A stretch of 47,220 nt of DNA from Microbacterium sp. 5K110 (lineage in GTDB: Bacteria; Actinomycetota; Actinomycetes; Actinomycetales; Microbacteriaceae), in NCBI RefSeq assembly GCF_005774735.1, contig NZ_VBUM01000017.1:1-47220 (forward strand), in the 5' to 3' direction. The notes below the pieces were generated by a model. That model was not told where the DNA came from. It made no database searches and worked only from the letters and a program-made list of their open reading frames with translations. Each line of letters opens with the position of its first letter. Position 1 is the first letter of the stretch. The translations under genes and the position numbers were made by a program. Positions 41,860 to 47,220 of the stretch are shown piece after piece.

Positions 41860-43318
41860 CCCGAAGGGCTTTCTGAAGACCACGCAGCGGGAGCTCCCGC
41901 CGCGTCGTCCCGTCCCCGTGCGGATCATGGACTGGAAAGAGGTGTACGAGCCGGGCGACCAGGCCGTCATCCGCCGCCAGGCCGGTCGCTGCATGGATTG
42001 CGGCATCCCGTTCTGCCATCAGGGCTGCCCGCTCGGGAACCTCATCCCGGAGTGGAACGACCTGACGTGGCGCGGCGAGGGCCGCTCCGCGATCGAACGC
42101 TTGCACGCGACGAACAACTTCCCGGAGTTCACCGGGCGGCTGTGCCCCGCTCCGTGCGAGAGCTCGTGCGTGCTCGGCATCAACCAGCCCGCCGTGACGA
42201 TCAAGCAGGTCGAGGTCTCGATCATCGACGAGGCGTTCTCGAACGGCTGGGTCGAGCCCGAGCCGCCCGAGCGCCTCACCGGCAAGACGGTGGCCGTCGT
42301 CGGCTCCGGCCCCGCCGGCCTCGCCGCCGCCCAGCAGCTCACGCGCGCCGGCCACACCGTCGCCGTGTACGAGCGCGACGACCGGATCGGCGGGCTGCTG
42401 CGCTACGGCATCCCGGACTTCAAGATGGAGAAGCGCCACCTCGAACTCCGTCTGCGTCAGATGCAGGCCGAGGGCACGCGCTTCCGCGCGGGCGTCGAGA
42501 TCGGCACCGACATCTCGTGGAGCGACCTGCGCGCCCGCTACGACGCCGTCGTGGTGGCCACCGGGTCGACCGTCCCGCGCGACCTGGCGATCCCCGGCCG
42601 TGACCTCGACGGCGTCCACTACGCCATGGAGTACCTCGTCGAGGGCAACAAGGCCGTCGCGGGCGACCAGGTGCCGCAGCAGATCTCCGCCGAGGGCAAG
42701 CACGTCGTCGTCATCGGCGGTGGCGACACCGGCGCGGACTGCATCGGCACGGCCCACCGCCAGGGCGCGCTGAGCGTCACGAACCTCGCGATCGGCAAGC
42801 AGCCGCCGTCCGAGCGTCCCGCCGAGCAGCCGTGGCCGATGATGCCGAACCTGTTCGAGATGGCCTCCGCGCACGAAGAGGGCGGGGAGCGGACCTTCCT
42901 GGCCTCGACCGTGGAGTTCCTCGGCAACGAGGCGGGCGAGGTGCGTGCTCTGCGCGTGGCCGAGACCGAGTACCTCGACGGTCGCCGCGTCCCCAAGAGC
43001 GGCACCGAGCGCGAGATCCCCGCTGACCTCGTGCTCATCGCGATGGGCTTCACGGGCCCCGAGCGCGAGCACCTCGAGCAGCAGCTCGGCGCGCAGTTCA
43101 CCGCGCGCGGCAACGTCGAGCGCGACGCCACCTACGCCACGACCGCCCCGGGCGTGTTCGTGGCCGGTGACGCCGGGCGCGGCCAGTCGCTCATCGTGTG
43201 GGCGATCGCCGAGGGCCGCGCCGCGGCCGCCGAGGTCGACACCTTCCTGATGGGCGAGACGGTGCTGCCTGCACCCGTGCGTCCGACCGATGTCGCCATC
43301 GGCCTCTTGCCCGCCTAA
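41852..43318 (+). CDS. gltD: Glutamate synthase small subunit
   Basis: Beta subunit of GOGAT: takes electrons from NADPH through FAD and [4Fe-4S] clusters to GltB. The 488-residue protein has the N-terminal cluster motif [22 protein letters not shown], a second Cys set CPAPCESSC, the FAD-binding [13 protein letters not shown], the NADPH-binding [11 protein letters not shown], and the C-terminal [22 protein letters not shown] 41852 overlaps the gltB end. Complete. Confidence 0.97.
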   Translation: MADPKGFLKTTQRELPPRRPVPVRIMDWKEVYEPGDQAVIRRQAGRCMDCGIPFCHQGCPLGNLIPEWNDLTWRGEGRSAIERLHATNNFPEFTGRLCPAPCESSCVLGINQPAVTIKQVEVSIIDEAFSNGWVEPEPPERLTGKTVAVVGSGPAGLAAAQQLTRAGHTVAVYERDDRIGGLLRYGIPDFKMEKRHLELRLRQMQAEGTRFRAGVEIGTDISWSDLRARYDAVVVATGSTVPRDLAIPGRDLDGVHYAMEYLVEGNKAVAGDQVPQQISAEGKHVVVIGGGDTGADCIGTAHRQGALSVTNLAIGKQPPSERPAEQPWPMMPNLFEMASAHEEGGERTFLASTVEFLGNEAGEVRALRVAETEYLDGRRVPKSGTEREIPADLVLIAMGFTGPEREHLEQQLGAQFTARGNVERDATYATTAPGVFVAGDAGRGQSLIVWAIAEGRAAAAEVDTFLMGETVLPAPVRPTDVAIGLLPA

Positions 43319-43349
43319 GCTGGCAAGGGCCGATCGGCCACTTCCCGAA

Positions 43350-43355
43350 TATCCT
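43350..43355 (+). promoter_or_regulatory. Putative -10 (TATCCT) of pyk with an upstream palindrome
   Basis: TATCCT lies 18 bases before the pyk ATG. A perfect 12-base palindrome GGCCGATCGGCC (43328-43339) sits just upstream, where a -35 element or operator would lie. Confidence 0.4.
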
Positions 43356-43373
43356 CACGGAGCTTGAAAACGG

Positions 43374-44819
43374 ATGAGACGCGCCAAGATCGTCGCAACC
43401 CTCGGGCCCGCCACGTCGTCGTATGAGATGGTTCGCGCCATCATCGACGCCGGGGTGGACGTCGCCCGACTGAACCTGAGCCACGGAGACTATTCCGTGC
43501 ACGATGCCAACTTCGCCAACGTCCGCAAGGCGGCGGAGGACGCGGGCCGCCCGGTCGCCGCCCTCGTCGACCTGCAGGGCCCGAAGATCCGTCTCGGCAA
43601 GTTCGAGAACGGCCCCCACGACCTGCTGCCCGGCGACATCTTCAAGATCACCGTCGAGGACATCCTCGGCACGAAAGAGATCGTCGGCACGACGTTCAAG
43701 GGCCTGCCCCACGACGTCAAGCCGGGCGACTTCCTGCTCATCGACGACGGCAAGGTCCGCGTCGAGGTCGTCGAGACCGACGGCACCGTCGTGACCACCA
43801 AGGTCATCGTCGGCGGCCCGGTGTCCAACAACAAGGGCATCAACCTGCCCGGTGTCGCCGTCAACGTCCCCGCCCTGAGCGACAAGGACGAGGCCGACCT
43901 GCGCTGGGGCCTGCGGGCCGGTGCCGACCTCATCGCGCTGTCGTTCGTGCGGGATGCCAAGGACATCGAGCGCGTGCACGAGATCATGGGCGAAGAGGGT
44001 CGGTACATCCCGGTCATCGCCAAGATCGAAAAGCCGCAGGCGGTCGACAACCTCGAGGAGATCATCGACGCCTTCGACGGCATCATGGTCGCCCGTGGCG
44101 ACCTCGGCGTCGAGCTTCCCCTCGAGGCGGTCCCGATCGTGCAGAAGCGCGCGGTCGAGCTGTCGCGTCGCATGGCCAAGCCGGTCATCGTCGCCACCCA
44201 GATGCTCGAGTCGATGATCACCAACCCGGTGCCCACGCGCGCCGAGACCAGTGACGTCGCCAATGCGGTGCTCGACGGCGCCGACGCCGTCATGCTCTCG
44301 GGCGAGACGAGCGTGGGCTCCTACCCCGTCGTCGTGGTCGAGACCATGGCACGCATCGTGGCCTCCACCGAGGAGCACGGCCTCGAGCGCATCCAGCCGC
44401 TGACGAACAAGCCGCGCACCCAGGGCGGCGCCATCACGCTCGCCGCCGTCGAGGTGGCCGACTTCGTCGACGCGAAGTACCTGTGCGTCTTCACCGAGTC
44501 GGGCGACTCCGCGCGCCGCCTGTCGCGTCTGCGGTCGACGATCCCGATGATCGCGTTCACACCGGAGCCCGGCATCCGCCGCCGTCTGGCGCTGACGTGG
44601 GGCGTGCGCTCCACGCTCGTCGAGCACGTGTCGCACACCGACAAGATGTTCCTCCAGGTGGACGACTACCTCCTGTCGCACGACCTCGCGAAGGTCGGCG
44701 ACAAGGTCGTGGTCATCTCCGGCTCCCCTCCCGGGATCGCCGGTTCGACGAACGACCTGCGCGTGCACCGTGTGGGCGACGCCGTGCACGGCGCCGCTCC
44801 CGGGTACCAGGACAACTGA
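43374..44819 (+). CDS. pyk: Pyruvate kinase
   Basis: Converts phosphoenolpyruvate and ADP to pyruvate and ATP. The 481-residue protein has MRRAKIVATLGPATS, RLNLSHGDY, LVDLQGPKIRLG, IAKIEKPQAVDNLEEI (catalytic Lys), MVARGDLGVELPLE (metal-binding) and ATQMLESMITNPVPTRAE. It ends with the usual C-terminal allosteric domain (CVFTESGDSARRLSRLR) and lacks the extra PEP-utiliser domain seen in some Firmicutes. A GC-rich hairpin follows the stop. Confidence 0.97.
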   Translation: MRRAKIVATLGPATSSYEMVRAIIDAGVDVARLNLSHGDYSVHDANFANVRKAAEDAGRPVAALVDLQGPKIRLGKFENGPHDLLPGDIFKITVEDILGTKEIVGTTFKGLPHDVKPGDFLLIDDGKVRVEVVETDGTVVTTKVIVGGPVSNNKGINLPGVAVNVPALSDKDEADLRWGLRAGADLIALSFVRDAKDIERVHEIMGEEGRYIPVIAKIEKPQAVDNLEEIIDAFDGIMVARGDLGVELPLEAVPIVQKRAVELSRRMAKPVIVATQMLESMITNPVPTRAETSDVANAVLDGADAVMLSGETSVGSYPVVVVETMARIVASTEEHGLERIQPLTNKPRTQGGAITLAAVEVADFVDAKYLCVFTESGDSARRLSRLRSTIPMIAFTPEPGIRRRLALTWGVRSTLVEHVSHTDKMFLQVDDYLLSHDLAKVGDKVVVISGSPPGIAGSTNDLRVHRVGDAVHGAAPGYQDN

Positions 44820-44822
44820 CCC

Positions 44823-44858
44823 GATGATGCGCGCCGGCGACCGCCGGCGCGCATCGTC
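44823..44858 (+). terminator. Terminator after pyk
   Basis: GATGCGCGCCGGC (44826-44838) is perfectly complementary to GCCGGCGCGCATC (44843-44855) with a GACC loop; the stem continues weakly at both ends. There is no U-tract. It separates pyk from the tRNA promoter. Confidence 0.75.
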
Positions 44859-44876
44859 GCGTGCGGGATCTGCCAG

Positions 44877-44882
44877 TAGTCT
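44877..44882 (+). promoter_or_regulatory. Putative -10 (TAGTCT) of tRNA-Leu
   Basis: TAGTCT lies 18 bases upstream of the first base of the mature tRNA, leaving room for a 5' leader of about 12 bases removed by RNase P. The -35 would fall in the pyk terminator arm. Confidence 0.45.
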
Positions 44883-44900
44883 GGGAGATCACGCACGTAT

Positions 44901-44983
44901 GCCGGTGTGGCGGAATGGCAGACGCGGGGCACTCAAAATGCTCTGTCCGAAAGGACGTGTGGGTTCGAGTCCCACCACCGGCA
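44901..44983 (+). tRNA. tRNA-Leu (anticodon CAA)
   Basis: An 83-base class II tRNA. The acceptor stem GCCGGTG pairs with CACCGGC, followed by discriminator A. The anticodon stem GGGCA/TGCTC encloses loop CTCAAAA, giving anticodon CAA (reads UUG). A long variable arm TGTCCGAAAGGACG and a T-arm with GGGTTCGAGTCCC are present. The 3' CCA is not encoded (the sequence continues CGATG). The UUG codon is rare in such a high-GC genome. Confidence 0.95.
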
Positions 44984-44990
44984 CGATGAC

Positions 44991-45018
44991 GGGTCGGCTC
45001 TCGCAGGGGAGCCGACCC
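44991..45018 (+). terminator. Intrinsic terminator of tRNA-Leu
   Basis: GGGTCGGCTC (44991-45000) pairs perfectly with GAGCCGACCC (45009-45018) around an 8-base loop, followed by GATATCCTTTTCCCC. It is the most classical stem-plus-U-run in the window. Confidence 0.85.
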
Positions 45019-45096
45019 GATATCCTTTTCCCCCGCGGCGCCGCACGGCGTCGCACATCGAGGTCGCCGTACAGGGTGATCCTCCAGCCACAGTCT

Positions 45097-45102
45097 TAGG
45101 AT
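45097..45102 (+). promoter_or_regulatory. Putative -10 (TAGGAT) for leaderless pdtaR
   Basis: TAGGAT, then GGAACC, then GTG at 45109. The spacer is identical to that at rpe. No SD is present, so the message is probably leaderless. Confidence 0.55.
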
Positions 45103-45108
45103 GGAACC

Positions 45109-45729
45109 GTGACAGATCACGAAGCCGCGCCGGTGAGCGCGCCCACCGCCCCCCGTCGCGTCGTCGTGGCGGAAGACGAGTCGCTCATCCGCCTCGACAT
45201 CGTCGAGATCCTGCGCGACAACGGCTTCGACGTCGTCGGTGAAGCCGGAGACGGCGAGACCGCCGTGCAGCTGGCCACCGAGCTGCGCCCCGACCTGGTC
45301 ATCATGGATGTCAAGATGCCGCAGCTCGACGGCATCAGCGCCGCCGAGAAGCTGAGCAAGAACCACATCGCGCCGGTCGTGCTGCTGACGGCGTTCAGCC
45401 AGAAGGAGCTCGTCGAGCGTGCGAGCGAGGCCGGTGCCCTGGCGTACGTGGTCAAGCCGTTCACGCCGAACGACCTGCTGCCCGCGATCGAGATCGCCCT
45501 GGCCCGCTACGAGCAGATCATCACGCTCGAGGCCGAGGTGGCCGACATGGTCGAGCGCTTCGAGACGCGCAAGCTCGTCGACCGCGCCAAGGGCCTGCTG
45601 AACGAGAAGATGGGCCTGTCCGAGCCCGAGGCGTTCCGCTGGATCCAGAAGGCGTCGATGGACCGTCGCCTCACGATGCAGGACGTCGCGAAGGCCATCA
45701 TCGAGCAGCTCGCCCCCAAGAAGGGCTGA
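45109..45729 (+). CDS. pdtaR: ANTAR-domain response regulator PdtaR
   Basis: A 206-residue regulator with an N-terminal receiver domain (acidic pocket E22/D23, phospho-acceptor Asp67 in VIMDVKMP, conserved Lys116 in VVKPF), a coiled-coil linker (about 125-150) and a C-terminal ANTAR RNA-binding domain (ETRKLVDRAKGLLNEKMGLSE, AFRWIQKASMDRRLTMQDVA). In mycobacteria the orthologue (Rv1626) is phosphorylated by PdtaS and acts on target mRNAs, probably by antitermination; the partner kinase is not in this window. Gene order pyk, pdtaR, polA is shared with that genus. A palindromic terminator follows. Confidence 0.9.
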   Translation: MTDHEAAPVSAPTAPRRVVVAEDESLIRLDIVEILRDNGFDVVGEAGDGETAVQLATELRPDLVIMDVKMPQLDGISAAEKLSKNHIAPVVLLTAFSQKELVERASEAGALAYVVKPFTPNDLLPAIEIALARYEQIITLEAEVADMVERFETRKLVDRAKGLLNEKMGLSEPEAFRWIQKASMDRRLTMQDVAKAIIEQLAPKKG

Positions 45730-45742
45730 CGCGACCCTCGTC

Positions 45743-45776
45743 AGAAATGGATGCCACCGCGGTGGCATCCATTTCT
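45743..45776. terminator. Perfect 34-bp palindrome, bidirectional terminator
   Basis: AGAAATGGATGCCACCG (45743-45759) is the exact reverse complement of CGGTGGCATCCATTTCT (45760-45776). It lies between the convergent pdtaR and thioesterase genes, so it can end transcripts from both sides; A-rich and T-rich ends give a short U-run either way. Each arm contains one GGATGCC word. Confidence 0.85.
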
Positions 45777-45787
45777 CGTTTCCGGCC

Positions 45788-46219
45788 TCAGGAGACCGGG
45801 ACGTCCTTGATGAGGTTCGTGATGCGGATCGTCGAGCAGCGTCGACCCTGCTCGTCGGACACGGCGATCTCGTGCACCGTGAGCGAGCGGCCGAGGTGGA
45901 TCGGGGTGCACACGCCGGTCACGACGCCGGAGGTCGCCGAGCGCGTGTGAGTGGCATTGATGTCGATGCCCACCGCCAGTCGTCCGGCGCCCGCGTAGAG
46001 GTTGGCGGCCATCGAGCCGAGCGACTCGCCGAGGACGACGTACGCGCCGCCGTGCAGCAGACCGACCGGCTGCGTGTTGCCCTCGACGGGCATCGTGGCG
46101 ACGCTCCGCTCGACCGAGAACTCCACCCATTCGATGCCCATCTTCTCGGCGAGGGCGCCCATTCCGCGCTCCTTCGCCCAGTCGAGACCGGGGGTGGTGT
46201 CGGGGGTCGTGGAGGTCAT
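45788..46219 (-). CDS. Hotdog-fold thioesterase (PaaI/MenI-like)
   Basis: A 143-residue single-domain acyl-CoA thioesterase candidate. The hallmark helix region PVGLLHGGAYVVLGESLGSMAA holds the HGG motif and the Glu expected as catalytic base; GRLAVGIDINATHTRSATSG follows, then a beta-strand end VSDEQGRRCSTIRITNLI. The family includes PaaI (phenylacetyl-CoA) and MenI/EntH (DHNA-CoA, mischarged enterobactin intermediates), which cannot be separated here. It lies convergent to pdtaR and divergent from polA, with 59 bases between the two starts. Confidence 0.87.
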   Translation of the reverse strand: MTSTTPDTTPGLDWAKERGMGALAEKMGIEWVEFSVERSVATMPVEGNTQPVGLLHGGAYVVLGESLGSMAANLYAGAGRLAVGIDINATHTRSATSGVVTGVCTPIHLGRSLTVHEIAVSDEQGRRCSTIRITNLIKDVPVS

Positions 46220-46266
46220 CGTCGCCTTCGAGGAGCCGGGGCCGGGGGAGTGTCCGTGGTTCTCGT

Positions 46267-46272
46267 TACGCT
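46267..46272 (+). promoter_or_regulatory. Putative -10 (TACGCT) for leaderless polA
   Basis: TACGCT, then GGACGA, then the polA GTG at 46279, again with a six-base spacer and no SD. It lies in the 59-base divergent region shared with the thioesterase gene. Confidence 0.45.
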
Positions 46273-46278
46273 GGACGA

Positions 46279-47220
46279 GTGACGGATGCCGAAAAGCCTA
46301 CTCTCCTCGTCGTCGACGGCCACTCGCTGGCCTACCGGGCGTTCTACGCCCTGCCCGTCGACAACTTCTCCACGAAGGACGGCCAACACACCAACGGCAT
46401 CTACGGCTTCCTGTCGATGTTCGTCAACCTCGTCAAGGCCGAGAAACCCACCCATCTGGCCGTGGCCTTCGACACGTCGCGGCAGTCGTTCCGCACGCGC
46501 GAGTACACCGAGTACAAGGCCAACCGCAGCGAGTCCCCGGCCGAGTTCAAGGGACAGATCCCCCTCCTCCAGGACTGCCTGCGCGCCATGAACGTGCCGG
46601 TGCTGACGAAAGAGGACTTCGAGGCCGACGACATCCTCGCGACGCTCGCCACCGAGGGCGCCGACGAGGGATTCTCGGTGCTCGTGTGCTCGGGCGACCG
46701 CGACACGATCCAGCTCGTCACCGATGACGTCACGCTGCTCTACCCCAACGTGCAGGGCGTCTCGCAGCTCAAGCGCTACGACACCGACGCCGTGGTCGAG
46801 AAGTACGGCCTGCCGCCGGCGCAGTACCCCGAGATCGCCGCCCTGGTCGGCGAGACGAGCGACAACCTGCCCGGCGTCCCCAAGGTCGGCGAGAAGACCG
46901 CCGTGAAGTGGCTGACCCAGTGGGGGTCGCTCGAGGCGCTGCTCGAGAACGCCGACAAGGTCACGGGTGTCGTGGGCAACAACCTGCGCGAGCACCTCGA
47001 CGACGTCAAGCGCAACCGCGCGCTGAACCGCCTGCTCCGCGATGTCGAGCTGCCCGTGCGCCCCGCCGATCTGGTGCTGCAGCCCATCGACACCCAGGCC
47101 GTGCGCGACATCTTCGCGCGCCTCGAATTCCGCACCCTGCTGCCGCGCGTCTTCGATGCGTTCGGCGCCGACCCCTCGGGTGCCGCCGAAGAGGCACGCC
47201 CCACCGCCGCTGCCCCGACC
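46279..47220 (+). CDS. polA: DNA polymerase I (3' end outside window)
   Basis: Family A polymerase for Okazaki fragment maturation and repair. The visible 314 residues (open to the window end) cover the N-terminal 5'-3' exonuclease/flap endonuclease domain: LLVVDGHSLAYRAFYAL, VAFDTSRQSFRTREYTEYKANR, FEADDILATLA, VCSGDRDTIQLV with metal-binding Asp residues, and the helix-hairpin-helix region GETSDNLPGVPKVGEKTAVKWL. The exonuclease-like and polymerase domains lie beyond the window. The start is GTG 46279, giving VTDAEKPTLLVVDG; the frame was read directly from the sequence. Confidence 0.96.
   Translation, partial: MTDAEKPTLLVVDGHSLAYRAFYALPVDNFSTKDGQHTNGIYGFLSMFVNLVKAEKPTHLAVAFDTSRQSFRTREYTEYKANRSESPAEFKGQIPLLQDCLRAMNVPVLTKEDFEADDILATLATEGADEGFSVLVCSGDRDTIQLVTDDVTLLYPNVQGVSQLKRYDTDAVVEKYGLPPAQYPEIAALVGETSDNLPGVPKVGEKTAVKWLTQWGSLEALLENADKVTGVVGNNLREHLDDVKRNRALNRLLRDVELPVRPADLVLQPIDTQAVRDIFARLEFRTLLPRVFDAFGADPSGAAEEARPTAAAPT

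Noticed and set aside
37042..42006. Very long open frame on the minus strand (over 1600 codons) opposite gltB
   Set aside because: It is the antisense shadow of a high-GC gene with strong third-position GC bias; the + strand encodes a complete GltB with catalytic and cluster motifs.

Overview
The window is one contiguous stretch of a high-GC (roughly 70%) Gram-positive chromosome. Gene order, the frequent GTG/TTG starts, the dense ATGA/GTGA overlaps and the actinobacterial marker genes (mIHF-type domain, HGxxPAAW membrane protein, Trp-associated membrane protein, PdtaR, helicase-motif-less PriA, DUF222-HNH protein) point to an actinobacterium, most likely family Microbacteriaceae and probably Microbacterium. 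That is an inference from remembered gene order and protein style, not from a database search.

Layout. 1-6472: 3' part of mltG, then the shikimate operon aroE-aroC-aroK-aroB-aroQ, followed by efp and nusB. 6473-13500: a block that does not belong to the housekeeping operons, with a SNF2-family helicase, an unusual metallo-beta-lactamase/Rieske protein, a VOC protein and, on the opposite strand, a DUF222/HNH nuclease with a LexA-like box at its start. 13548-22230: pyrimidine operon pyrR-pyrB-pyrC-(PH-like membrane protein)-carA-carB-pyrF with a PyrR-binding RNA leader, running directly into gmk, which carries an N-terminal mIHF-like DNA-binding domain. 23135-29165: rpoZ, metK, priA, fmt, rsmB. 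29166-30030: rpe flanked by two different long palindromic elements. 30130-37229: hisE, hisG-hisF-hisI joined to a trp operon (Trp-associated membrane protein, HGxxPAAW protein, trpC, trpB, trpA) and lgt. 37282-43318: gltB-gltD. 43374-47220: pyk, tRNA-Leu(CAA), pdtaR, a convergent hotdog thioesterase and the 5' part of polA.

Metabolically the window is a biosynthetic core: chorismate formation, tryptophan and histidine synthesis, glutamate synthesis (nitrogen donor for CarA and the His/Trp pathways), UMP synthesis, GMP phosphorylation, S-adenosylmethionine synthesis and pyruvate formation. It is interleaved with translation (efp, fmt, rsmB), transcription (rpoZ, nusB) and replication/repair (priA, polA) genes.

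The strongest unexplained signal is not a gene. The 7-mer GGATGCC and its complement GGCATCC occur about 80 times by my hand count, several-fold more than base composition predicts. They are mostly inside genes in a fixed reading phase that imposes otherwise rare codons (GAT for Asp, GCA for Ala). The motif also appears in a 20-bp intergenic tandem repeat and as an inverted pair forming a perfect 34-bp palindromic terminator. Other points of interest are a recurring leaderless-start architecture (TANNNT, six bases, GTG), the mIHF-guanylate kinase fusion, the MBL/Rieske plus VOC pair, a LexA-like box at the HNH gene, and the absence of trpE and coaBC from places where related gene orders usually have them.
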